A DNA stretch of 64,000 bases from assembly GCA_028751075.1 (NCBI GenBank), contig JAQZDA010000009.1, positions 17,790-81,789 of the forward strand, read 5' to 3'. The position numbers were made by a program, and so were the translations under genes. The stretch comes from Euryarchaeota archaeon Ods02. Its GTDB lineage: Archaea > Halobacteriota > Halobacteria > Halobacteriales > Halorutilaceae. Shown here piece by piece: positions 17,901 through 25,235 of this stretch. Every line of letters starts with the position of its first letter. Positions within the stretch are counted from its first letter, which is position 1. The notes beneath the pieces were generated by a model, which saw only the letters and a program-made list of their open reading frames with translations, did not search any database and was not told where the DNA came from.

Positions 17901-17967
17901 CCAGGAGTACGACGCCGAGTATCGCGAGCAGGGTGGCGCCGGCGGAGACCCACCTGTCGTTTTCCAT
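14959..17967 (-). CDS. transglutaminase-like/DUF4129 protein, active site lost
   Basis: 1002 residues. One N-terminal membrane helix (10-35), acidic linker, transglutaminase-like core (about 200-350), several beta-rich Ig/carboxypeptidase-like segments (380-750), a second membrane helix near 755-775, an Ala-rich amphipathic region (AAAAAAAASAG), and a C-terminal DUF4129 motif (VADAAMERGLPADAVDRL ... RRVRYGG). The core aligns as FLFCLDRGHELHFASAS, where the family has G-x-C; the Cys position is Glu288. His326 (NHWLEIY) is kept, but the third catalytic residue (usually Asp in DPT) is Tyr340 in WTVYPTS. Probably a structural or binding protein. First gene of the coupled cluster. Confidence 0.88.
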   Translation of the reverse strand: MENDRWVSAGATLLAILGVVLLVYLLFGAVGLGGYGAGLGPGEGVGDEEEGPGDEGEGDGEGGGFDVDDLGGEGEGEPGFSSLSPTNRTYLRTTSFDRYDDDRWTKTTEPVDTTSEATATESAASGHVFRAETPVVGAPYRWRPQAPPADTTPSASKYEDGDVVPDRPLLAGEGYGVPSTPSSVHQVDLDRPPDPGSLVEARYTNLPADLDPAVEEFAGEVTADDASAHDIVEDVVVYLNRNRGYSLDADPEPCPAEDTPEIPGGVEPPSEVEGFVGEFLFCLDRGHELHFASASAVLLRSQGVPVRVATGFEVRDGEITRRNANHWLEIYTDGDWWTVYPTSYVHREERFRGEEDARADASAEYQPTDADVELPNDLRPGETVEVVVEEDGEPVEDALLKVDGRTAFQGEDTKIYSSVPFTDEEGRTEVTLPYSEEIELSTVEMEQPPTTLAARSLDLEHSVELTDTLYYSVDDGVELSFQHPVAEHRSLPTEATLDVEPDPVPGTTTEAAAYVEDVAVDGGLYSVDGEPVDVADASGVGWFTTPYQEFHLEVERGDVHGEANVTPVLDGDLTLEEEARPLTELPVEFTIESHPVPNASVYVEDDLEAETGARGNASVEVPDAVEFTVAAERGDVEDEVTVNMTGFYEEMTVTYSGVRAPGLPLTPRVESSGHPVRNAELRWDDGGWRPVDSEGGVTYFGPLDPRRSEVDIEARAQGYTAEATVEIPLLNRVVAVLLPLAFAVGAVYRLHPGETRVRRRLSSAASTARETAEVGPRGLLDRVSDLVRRMLERLVESIRSAAAAAAAAASAGVYTAASALTWTAKTAVEVASRVPAAAAWTASAAATVVRELALLPPRLAVAAVTVTVSFLTSLLRRSLDLLKDGWTTGSPSDGDGEATGGRAGVEDVVAWAWKQLTAFVDAESTMTPAEVADAAMERGLPADAVDRLTALFRRVRYGGVEQTREMKREARQQVERIEEEASREEDARASEQDGDGRRRDGD

Positions 17968-18053
17968 CGACGGTGAATCAGTCTCCAGACGTCAAATCGT
18001 TTGGGATGACGGGTTTCCGATGGGGATTTCCCCGTCCGGCGAGACCAAGCTGT

Positions 18054-18302
18054 ATGGACAGCAGCCGACGCCACGATCTCAAGGAGAGGGCGCACGATGT
18101 CGACGTCACGGTCTGGGTGGGGAAGAAAGGGATAGAGGCGGCAGCTGATGAGGCACGGAACCAGCTGGAGGACAGGGATCTCGTGAAGGTGAAGGTGCTT
18201 AGGGCGGGTGGCGACCCCGAGGAGGCGGCGGAGGACCTCGCCGAGCAGGCGGACGCTGAGGTCGTCGACGTCCGCGGTCGGACCGCCGTCGTCGCCCGAT
18301 GA
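18054..18302 (+). CDS. YhbY/CRM-family RNA-binding protein
   Basis: 82 residues from ATG 18054. The CRM (CRS1-YhbY) fold is recognisable: TVWVGKKGIEAAADEARNQL, LVKVKVLRAGGDPEEAAEDL and VVDVRGRTAVVAR, with the usual GxxG-type loop present as VGKKGI. Archaeal YhbY proteins bind RNA and are thought to act in ribosome assembly. An upstream in-frame ATG at 17973 would add 27 residues with no resemblance to the family, so it was not used. Divergent from the transglutaminase-like gene. Confidence 0.85.
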   Translation: MDSSRRHDLKERAHDVDVTVWVGKKGIEAAADEARNQLEDRDLVKVKVLRAGGDPEEAAEDLAEQADAEVVDVRGRTAVVAR

Positions 18303-18361
18303 CCTCGGGAGGCTGGCGGCCTCCGCTGCATCGACTGCCGTTGCTCTCTCCAGGTGGTTCG

Positions 18362-18856
18362 TTACAGGTCGTCTTTCACCTTCGCTCTGTTGACCTTCCG
18401 GATGCACTCTCCGACGAACTCCGGGGCGGTAGTGCCGCCTCTTCCGGTGACCAGCTTTCCGTCGACGACGACGTCTCGGTCGACGTAACGCGCCACCTCC
18501 TCCACCTGGGGGACGAGGTTTTCGGGAGCCGTGGCCTGCGTACCCGTTAGGACGCCGGCTTCCGCGAGCGCGGCGACGCCTTCGCCGACGGCGAAGACGA
18601 ACGCGCCGCTGGCTACGGCTTCCGCTACAGTGTCGTACCCCTCCGGTGCTCTGCAGCCGGCGAGGACGAAGTCGTACTCCTCAGGCACGACCTCGTGGTA
18701 CGTGGTGCGGACGTCGAAGGTCTTCTCCCTGCCTCGGACGGCTTCCGCGGAGCCGGCGACTACGTCGACGTCGACGCCTTCTTCGTTCAACCGAAGCAAG
18801 GGGTAGACTACGTGGAGGTCGTCGAAACCCTGAGTCACGGGTGCGAGCGCTTTCAT
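18362..18856 (-). CDS. DJ-1/PfpI-fold protein without catalytic Cys
   Basis: 164 residues with the flavodoxin-like DJ-1/PfpI architecture: ALAPVTQGFDDLHVVYPLLR at the N-terminus, DFVLAGCRAPEGY in the middle, AEAGVLTGTQATAPENL and DRDVVVDGKLVTGRGG near the end. At the nucleophile elbow, where active members have A-I-C-H-G, this protein has AVGEG (Gly91-Glu92), so Cys and the adjacent His are both missing. A glutaminase, protease or glyoxalase activity is therefore unlikely. Confidence 0.8.
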   Translation of the reverse strand: MKALAPVTQGFDDLHVVYPLLRLNEEGVDVDVVAGSAEAVRGREKTFDVRTTYHEVVPEEYDFVLAGCRAPEGYDTVAEAVASGAFVFAVGEGVAALAEAGVLTGTQATAPENLVPQVEEVARYVDRDVVVDGKLVTGRGGTTAPEFVGECIRKVNRAKVKDDL

Positions 18857-18882
18857 AACCTGTCATCAGGCCCCGTTGGATA

Positions 18883-18948
18883 ATCCTGTTTCGGGTCGAG
18901 GGGAATCGAGGTGTGATCCTGTTTCGGGTCGACGGGATTCAAGGACAC
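18883..18948. repeat. two tandem 33-nt copies
   Basis: The 17-nt core atcctgtttcgggtcga occurs at 18883 and again at 18916, and the next 13 bases match apart from three differences. The pair lies in the gap between the DJ-1-like gene and the nif3 start. Confidence 0.7.
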
Positions 18949-18967
18949 CGCGGACGCAGGAAAGGGT

Positions 18968-19726
18968 ATGGACACCGCTGAACTCGCAGGATACCTCGAC
19001 AGCCTGCTGGAGCACGACGACTGGCAGCCTCTGGACGCCGCGTACGACGGCCTTCAGGTGGAGAACTCCGGCGAAGTCGAACGCGTGGCGTTCGCCGTCG
19101 ACGCAGCGCTGGAGACCGTGGAGATGGCGGCGGCGGAGGACGCCGACGCTCTCGTAGTCCACCACGGCATAGTCTGGGGCGGACTCGACCACGTCGCAGG
19201 CGTCACCTACGACCGCATACAGGCGTTGATGGAGGCCGACGTCGCGCTGTACGCCTCACACCTCCCGCTCGACGCCCACCCCGACGTCGGCAACAACGCC
19301 TTACTGCTCGAAGACCTGGGTGCGGAGCCGGTGGAGTCGTTCGGCGACGTCGGCGGCCGCGACGTCGGACGCGTCGGCCTGCTACCGGACGCCATAGGCT
19401 TCGAGGAGTTCGTCGACCGGCTGGAGAGCTGCGTCGACAGGGAGGCGGTCTCGCTGGATTTCGGCGGCGACTCCGTTCAACGTGTCGCCTCTGTGACGGG
19501 TTCCGGTTCGGACTTCATGGAGGATGCGGCGGACGTTGACCCGGATGTCTTCGTAAGCGGGGAATCCAAGCACAAGGCCCACCATCTCGCACGCGACCTA
19601 GAGTTGAACGCGGCCTTCGGCGGCCACTACCACACCGAGGTCTACGGAGTGCAGGCGCTGCAGCAGAGGGTCGAAAACGAGTTCCCCTTGGAGACGATGT
19701 GGTTGGACGCACCGACGGAGATCTGA
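18968..19726 (+). CDS. Nif3-like dinuclear metal centre protein (DUF34)
   Basis: 252 residues. Dimetal-binding motifs are in the expected order: YDGLQVENSG, LVVHHGIVWGG, YASHLPLDAHPDVGNN and, near the C-terminus, AAFGGHYHTEVYGVQAL. Length is that of the short archaeal form without the inserted PII-like domain. Related proteins are described as metal chaperones or GTP cyclohydrolase I type 2-like; the substrate here is unknown. The start at 18968 follows the short tandem repeat directly. Confidence 0.88.
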   Translation: MDTAELAGYLDSLLEHDDWQPLDAAYDGLQVENSGEVERVAFAVDAALETVEMAAAEDADALVVHHGIVWGGLDHVAGVTYDRIQALMEADVALYASHLPLDAHPDVGNNALLLEDLGAEPVESFGDVGGRDVGRVGLLPDAIGFEEFVDRLESCVDREAVSLDFGGDSVQRVASVTGSGSDFMEDAADVDPDVFVSGESKHKAHHLARDLELNAAFGGHYHTEVYGVQALQQRVENEFPLETMWLDAPTEI

Positions 19727-19774
19727 AGACGGCGTCCTGACGGAACGGGGGTGGGGTAAGGTGCCTCGGTTTCG

Positions 19775-21499
19775 TCAGTCCTCGGCCACCGCGCGCGACT
19801 CCTCTTCCTGCTCCTCCTGAGTCTCTTCCACGTAGACCTCCGTGGCTTCGTCGTCGCCTACACCTACTTCGTCCCACTTCTCCATCTGATACCGCATCGT
19901 GAACATAGGCCCCGTCACTTCGGAGTCCTTCTCCCGGAACGACCGATACACCCGGGCGAAGAGGAGCAATCCAAGCAGCGATACGGCCGCCGACGCCACC
20001 GCCCCGACTGCTGGCACGGCTGTGTAGAGGAGGCCGCCGCCGAGCACCATGGCTGCGGCGGCGACCGAGGCTACTACGCGTCTCCCCGCCCGCCGTACTT
20101 CGTCGACCACGTCGTCTCGCATGCTATCGACGTGAACCCTTTTGGCGCGTTCGCGTGCGTCCCGTCGGATCTCCTCGAGGTCGAGCTCGAGGCTCCGTTG
20201 TTCGACGAAGAACTGTGCGAGGTGGTTGCTGAAGTCGTATGTTGGGTCGAGGCTGGTGGCGAGGCCCTGGACGCCGGTGATGGAGCGGAGGCTGTAGAGG
20301 ATGTCGGTGTTCATCTGGATGGGGAAGTCGGTGAAGGCTTCGTCGAAGGCTTCGGCGACCTCGCCGAGATCTATCTCGTCGGTGTCTCCGGCGACGTCCT
20401 TCGACACCGCCTCCGCCCACCGGCACATCGCCCTCCACTGTCGCTGCGACCGGATCTCCGTGGCTTCGAGGTCCTCTAGAGCGGCTACTGCGACGTCCTC
20501 GTCGTGGGTTCCGACGCCGACGAGGAACCGGGCGAATGCGTCCGTTATCTCGGGGGAAGGCCGGACGCTCATTCCGTAGTCGTAGATGACTACGCGGCCG
20601 TCGTCCGCGACAGCGAGGTTGCCGTGGTGGGGGTCGGTCTGGTAGACTCCGTACTTGAACGCCATACGGAGGTAGGCTTCGACTATCCGGCGCGCTACGA
20701 CGGAGAGATCGTGTCCTCTGTTCCGGAGTTCGTCGGGGTGCTTGACCTTCACGCCGTCCTCGAAGCTCATCACGACGACGCGCGGGGTCGAGAGGTCGGG
20801 ATACAGTTCGGGGACGACGACTGTGTCGTCGAAGCCGTCGTCCTCGACGGCGTCGTGGATCTCCGCCATTACCTCCGCCTCCCGCTGGAAGTCTATCTCC
20901 TCCCTCAGCGACTCCTCGACGTCGAGGGTTACGGAGACGAGGGTGCCGGCGTGGGTGTCCTCACCCATAACCTGCATCAGGCGGGTGAGGAAGCCGACCA
21001 TGGTCTTCAGGGCGGCGAGATCCGCCTCCACCCTCTCCCGTAGCTCGGGGCGCTGGACTTTGACGGCTACGTCTTCGCCGTTGAGGACGGCGCGGTGTAC
21101 CTGGCTGACGGAAGCAGCTGAGAGGGGTTCTTCGTCGAACTCCTCGAAGAGTTCGTCGGGGTCGCCTATCTCGTTCTCCAGCACCTCTCGCACTCCGTCT
21201 GGGTCGGCGGCTGCGACGTCGTCCTGCAGCCTCTGAAGCTCCTGTATGTAGATGGGGGGTACGAAGTCCGGGCGGGTCGTCAGGAACTGAGCTACCTTGA
21301 TGTACGTGGTGCCGAGGCTTTCGAAGGCGTCGGCTAGACGGCGGGCGCGACGCCTGCGGTCCTCCTCCGAGAGCATGCGGCTGCCGCCGAAGAACAGATA
21401 CCTGTTGGTGTCTCTCCAGTAGGTGAAGAGCAGCGGCAGGAACGTCCGTAGTGCGGCGAGGACGCGGCGGAGTCTCCTGCGTCTCGATACGGAGTTCAT
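19775..21499 (-). CDS. ABC1/UbiB-family protein kinase-like protein (copy 1)
   Basis: 574 residues. UbiB/COQ8 fold: TYIKVAQFLTTRPDFVPPIY (the KxGQ extension appears as KVAQ), Ala-rich loop LSAASVSQVHRAVLNGEDVA, VKVQRP, the catalytic loop QTDPHHGNL and metal-binding VIYDYGMS. Two membrane helices close to residues 470-515, then an acidic tail. Family members support isoprenoid quinone metabolism by ATPase activity. About 75 bp downstream of a second UbiB-like gene in the same direction; the two are clear paralogues. Confidence 0.9.
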   Translation of the reverse strand: MNSVSRRRRLRRVLAALRTFLPLLFTYWRDTNRYLFFGGSRMLSEEDRRRRARRLADAFESLGTTYIKVAQFLTTRPDFVPPIYIQELQRLQDDVAAADPDGVREVLENEIGDPDELFEEFDEEPLSAASVSQVHRAVLNGEDVAVKVQRPELRERVEADLAALKTMVGFLTRLMQVMGEDTHAGTLVSVTLDVEESLREEIDFQREAEVMAEIHDAVEDDGFDDTVVVPELYPDLSTPRVVVMSFEDGVKVKHPDELRNRGHDLSVVARRIVEAYLRMAFKYGVYQTDPHHGNLAVADDGRVVIYDYGMSVRPSPEITDAFARFLVGVGTHDEDVAVAALEDLEATEIRSQRQWRAMCRWAEAVSKDVAGDTDEIDLGEVAEAFDEAFTDFPIQMNTDILYSLRSITGVQGLATSLDPTYDFSNHLAQFFVEQRSLELDLEEIRRDARERAKRVHVDSMRDDVVDEVRRAGRRVVASVAAAAMVLGGGLLYTAVPAVGAVASAAVSLLGLLLFARVYRSFREKDSEVTGPMFTMRYQMEKWDEVGVGDDEATEVYVEETQEEQEEESRAVAED

Positions 21500-21575
21500 C
21501 TTGACGTGTGTATGGAGAACGTCCTTATAAAACGCCGCTCTATCTACCGCGTTCGCGTCAGCTTCGCCGGCTGGT

Positions 21576-23321
21576 TCAGTCGGTGTTCCGATCGGTCTCC
21601 ACCTGTATACCCTGGCCGTCTCCTTCCGGGTCTTCCCCTTCTCTTTCTTCGGCGTCCTCCGCCATTTTCCTCCTGTGTTCGACGTTCTCCTGGGACCGGT
21701 GTTCGTCGCTCCATTTGTCCATCTCCGTCCTCATGAGGAACATCGGACCGACGACCTCGTCCTTCCTCCGGAGAGACGCAGCTACCTTGAGGAACAGTAT
21801 GGCGCCGACGCCTACGACTGCGACGGCTGGCGCCGCCCCGAATCCAGCGAGGTAGACCAGTCCACCGCCGACCGCGAAGGTGGAGGCCAGCGCCGAGAGC
21901 ACGGTTCGTTTGCTGTCGGCTCTGATCTCCTCGACTACGTCCTCGCGGAGTCCGTCGATGTCGACGCGGTCACGGCGTTCCTGTGCGTCTCTCTGTATCT
22001 CCTCGAAGTCGAGGTCGAAGGCGTCCTGTTCTACGAAGAACCGGGTGAGGTGGCTGGTGAAGTCGTAGTCGGGGGATAGCTCCCCTGCGATGCCCTGGAG
22101 TCCCGTGGTGGTTCGGAGTCCGAGGAGGATGTCCTGTCGGATGCGGAGGGGGAAGTCCTCGAAGCTCTCGTCGAACTTGTCCGCGAGCTTCGAAACGTCT
22201 ACCTCTCCGACGTCTCCGCGGGCGTCCTTCGCGAGCGCCTCCACCCAGTCGGCGATTGCGTCGCGTTCCTTCTGAGTGGTGATGTCGACGGCTCCGACGT
22301 CCTCCAGCGCGGCGACGGCGACGTCGGGTTCCCCGAGTCCGATGCCGGCGAAGAACCGGGCGAAGGCTTCGGTGTTCTCGGGTTCGGGTTTCTCGCTGAG
22401 TCCGTAGTCGTAGACGATTATCCGGCCTTCGTCGTCGACAGAGAGGTTGCCGTGGTGGGGGTCTGTCTGGTAGACTCCGTAGACGAAAGCCATACGGAGG
22501 TAGACCTCGACGAGGCGTTCCGCGAGCTTCGAAGGGTCGTGTCCCCTGTTCCGGAGCTCCTCCACGTCCTTTATCTTCACGCCGTCTTCGTAGCTCATCA
22601 CTATCACCTTCGAGGTGCAGTACTCCTTGTAGGTCTCGGGGACGACGACCTCGTCGTCGAAGCCCTCGCGGACGACGTTCTCCCGTATCTCCATCATCAC
22701 CGAGGCTTCGCGGCCGAAGTCTATCTCCTCGTGCAGCCGCTGGTCGAGGTCCTCCGTTATCTCCTGCAGCGACTCCGCGTGGGAGTACTGGCCGAGCGCA
22801 ACCAGCACCCGCACGAGCGCCCCCGAGATGAGGTGGAGCGCCGTGAGGTCGGCTTCGATGACCTGTCTCAAGCCGGGGCGCTGTACCTTTACGGCGACGT
22901 CGTCTCCACCGACGCTGGCCCTGTGCACCTGAGCTATCGACGCCGACGAGATAGGTTCCTCCTCGAAGTATTCGAAGACCTCGTCGACGTCGCCGAGCTC
23001 CTCCTCCAGCATCGCCTCGACCCGGCTGAACTCCTCGGGCGGGACCTCGTCCTGCAGCCTCTGCATCTCCTCTATGTAGATGGGGGGTACGAAGTCCGGG
23101 CGGGTCGTCAGGAACTGCGCGAGCTTGATGTACGTGACGCCGAGGCGTTCGAACGCGTCCGCGAGCCTACGCGCTCTCTCCCGCCGCTGCTCCCTGTCGA
23201 GCTCCCGCGGCGCCCCGAACAACAGGTATCGGCGGGCGTCACGGGCGTGCGTGATAACCATAGGTGTCAGAATCCAGACTGCCTTTGCTACTCTACCTGC
23301 GCTTCTGAAAGCCCCACACAT
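21576..23321 (-). CDS. ABC1/UbiB-family protein kinase-like protein (copy 2)
   Basis: 581 residues. Same motif order as its neighbour: TYIKLAQFLTTRPDFVPPIY, ISSASIAQVHRASVGGDDVA, QTDPHHGNLSV, IIVYDYGLSEKP, followed by two membrane helices near 470-515 and a long acidic tail ending QGIQVETDRNTD. The N-terminal 25 residues are hydrophobic (AVWILTPMVITH). Tandem arrangement suggests duplication and perhaps a heteromeric or divergent function. Confidence 0.9.
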   Translation of the reverse strand: MCGAFRSAGRVAKAVWILTPMVITHARDARRYLLFGAPRELDREQRRERARRLADAFERLGVTYIKLAQFLTTRPDFVPPIYIEEMQRLQDEVPPEEFSRVEAMLEEELGDVDEVFEYFEEEPISSASIAQVHRASVGGDDVAVKVQRPGLRQVIEADLTALHLISGALVRVLVALGQYSHAESLQEITEDLDQRLHEEIDFGREASVMMEIRENVVREGFDDEVVVPETYKEYCTSKVIVMSYEDGVKIKDVEELRNRGHDPSKLAERLVEVYLRMAFVYGVYQTDPHHGNLSVDDEGRIIVYDYGLSEKPEPENTEAFARFFAGIGLGEPDVAVAALEDVGAVDITTQKERDAIADWVEALAKDARGDVGEVDVSKLADKFDESFEDFPLRIRQDILLGLRTTTGLQGIAGELSPDYDFTSHLTRFFVEQDAFDLDFEEIQRDAQERRDRVDIDGLREDVVEEIRADSKRTVLSALASTFAVGGGLVYLAGFGAAPAVAVVGVGAILFLKVAASLRRKDEVVGPMFLMRTEMDKWSDEHRSQENVEHRRKMAEDAEEREGEDPEGDGQGIQVETDRNTD

Positions 23322-23440
23322 TGAAGTCCCCTAAAATGCCCGCTCGTAAAAGAGAACCGGTCGAGGAGACCGGCTAACGTGGTTAAATGGGGCAAACCAT
23401 CTATGACAGGCACCAGACCTTCATCCGCTGTATGTACCCC

Positions 23441-23530
23441 GGTCTCGGACCCGGTAAACGGCGTGATAGACCGACGAGCGGAAGAAACCAGCAGCGGTAA
23501 ACGGTACAGTCTCGGCCCGGTAAACGGTAC
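23441..23530. repeat. three CGGTAAACGG copies upstream of pckA
   Basis: cggtaaacgg begins at 23452, 23495 and 23518; the last two extend to cggtaaacggtac with a 23-nt period. The first and third are preceded by the longer match gtctcgg(a)cccggtaaacgg. They lie 80-160 bp before the pckA promoter in the 324-bp gap between the UbiB pair and pckA, which holds no gene I can support. They are candidate regulator-binding sites. Confidence 0.6.
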
Positions 23531-23610
23531 ACGATGACTCCATACGTGAACGATGGGGTCGGTTAAAGGCGACGCCGACCGATGGAACCCAGACGCCACG
23601 AGATAGCACA

Positions 23611-23620
23611 GTTTATACTT
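23611..23620 (+). promoter_or_regulatory. TATA box of pckA
   Basis: gtttatactt, about 30 nt before the pckA ATG at 23646, giving a leaderless or very short-leader transcript. Confidence 0.6.
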
Positions 23621-23645
23621 CCGGCAGGCAGTTCTTCAGACAAGG

Positions 23646-25160
23646 ATGAACGAACCCACGGCTTCCCCTTCAGCCGTAGCCACCGAGGAACTACCTGACC
23701 CCTACCACGCCTCTAACGTGGAACACCAGCCATCGGACGAACGCCTGCGCGAGCTCTCCAGTCACCTCGAGACCACCACTGAGTACGGCTCCCCCTCCTA
23801 CGTCAGCGAACACCGGTCACGTTGCGCCGACAGAACCAGGAACAACGTCGACAGCAGCTTCACCGGCGAGGACCACGACGTCATCTCGACCGCCGTCGAA
23901 GCCGCGAACGAGAGGGAGATGGTCTCCGTCGACGTCAGGATGGGCGGCCACCCAGCACACAGCTACGTCTGCCGGTACTACGTCGAGAAACCCCAGGCGC
24001 GTATAGCGCTCGCCCTCACACGTCTGTTCCCCCGCATCGAGGGAGAGGTCGACGTCGACGACGTCGACTTCGCCACCGTCCAGATCCCCAGCCACCCCGA
24101 CGTCGCCATCAGAGTCGACGTAGACGAAGGCTTCAACGCCGTCCTCGGCAGCGACTACACCGGAGAGGCCAAGAAGTCCTTCCTCCGGCTGTTCATGTAC
24201 GACGTCAAACAGGACGGCGGACTCGGACTACACGCCGGCAGCAAACGCCTCAGGCTCGAAGACGAGGAAGGCGAAAGAGAGGTCGGTCAGATCTTCCTCG
24301 GGCTGTCCGCCACCGGTAAGTCCACCCTGACCGCCCACGGCCTCGGCCTCGAACCCCCTGAAGACGCCGTCATGCTCCAGGACGACGTCTGCGGCCTCCG
24401 CAGCGACGGCACCGTAGTCGGCAGCGAACCCAACGGACTATACCTCAAGACCCTCGGCCTCGACAGCGACCGACAGCCCGAGGTCTACGAAGCCGTCACC
24501 GACAGCTCCAGCGTCCTCGAGAACGTCGAAGTAGACGAAGACGGAGGCGTCGACTTCGACGGCGAAAGCTACACCCGCAACGGCCGCGCCGCCGTCCTCC
24601 GCGACAACCTCGCGTCCGCCGCCACCGAGATAGACCTGGATCGCGTCGACCAGGTGTTCTTCATCACCCGGAACCCACTGATGCCGCCGATAGCGAAGCT
24701 CTCACCAGAGGAAGCCGCAGCGGCGTTCGTCCTCGGCGAAAGCATCGAAACCAGCGCAGGAGACCCCGAACGAGCCGGCGAAGCCGTCCGCGTCGTGGGA
24801 ACCAACCCCTTCATCGTCGGCAGCGAAGGCAAGGAAGGCAACAGGTTCCGCGACCTCGTCGCCGGCCTCGACGTCGAATGCTACGTCATCAACACAGGCA
24901 GCGTCGGCGGCCGCGACATCGGAGTCGCCGAGACCACCGGAGTGCTCGAAGCCGTAGCCCGCGGAAACGTCTCCTGGCGGGAGGGAGAAGGCGGACTCAC
25001 CGTCGTCGACGAAGCCGAAGGCGTCGACCTCGACGGATACAGCGTGAGCGAGAACGTCTCCGGCCACGAGCAGAAGCTAGAAGACCTCCGGGAGGACAGG
25101 AGAGAGTACCTCGAGGAGTTCGACGACCTCCATCCCGAGATAGTCGACGCAGTCTACTGA
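23646..25160 (+). CDS. pckA: ATP-dependent phosphoenolpyruvate carboxykinase
   Basis: 504 residues. Converts oxaloacetate and ATP to PEP, CO2 and ADP; entry step of gluconeogenesis. The ATP-type P-loop (kinase-1a) is FLGLSATGKSTLTAHGL, followed by MLQDDVCGL (kinase-2 metal ligand); upstream are DYTGEAKKSFLRLFMYDVK and GLGLHAGSK, and downstream NTGSVGGRDIGVAET. GSATGKS-type rather than GTP-type motifs identify the ATP form. The first 40 residues are a non-conserved extension. Confidence 0.93.
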   Translation: MNEPTASPSAVATEELPDPYHASNVEHQPSDERLRELSSHLETTTEYGSPSYVSEHRSRCADRTRNNVDSSFTGEDHDVISTAVEAANEREMVSVDVRMGGHPAHSYVCRYYVEKPQARIALALTRLFPRIEGEVDVDDVDFATVQIPSHPDVAIRVDVDEGFNAVLGSDYTGEAKKSFLRLFMYDVKQDGGLGLHAGSKRLRLEDEEGEREVGQIFLGLSATGKSTLTAHGLGLEPPEDAVMLQDDVCGLRSDGTVVGSEPNGLYLKTLGLDSDRQPEVYEAVTDSSSVLENVEVDEDGGVDFDGESYTRNGRAAVLRDNLASAATEIDLDRVDQVFFITRNPLMPPIAKLSPEEAAAAFVLGESIETSAGDPERAGEAVRVVGTNPFIVGSEGKEGNRFRDLVAGLDVECYVINTGSVGGRDIGVAETTGVLEAVARGNVSWREGEGGLTVVDEAEGVDLDGYSVSENVSGHEQKLEDLREDRREYLEEFDDLHPEIVDAVY

Positions 25161-25235
25161 GAACTCGGTTCGAACCCCTTCGTCCTGGTTCTGCAGAGCC
25201 CGAGATGTTAACCACTCCCGACACGTAAACCACCT

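Noticed and set aside
18883..18948. CRISPR array
   Set aside because: Only two adjoining copies without spacers.
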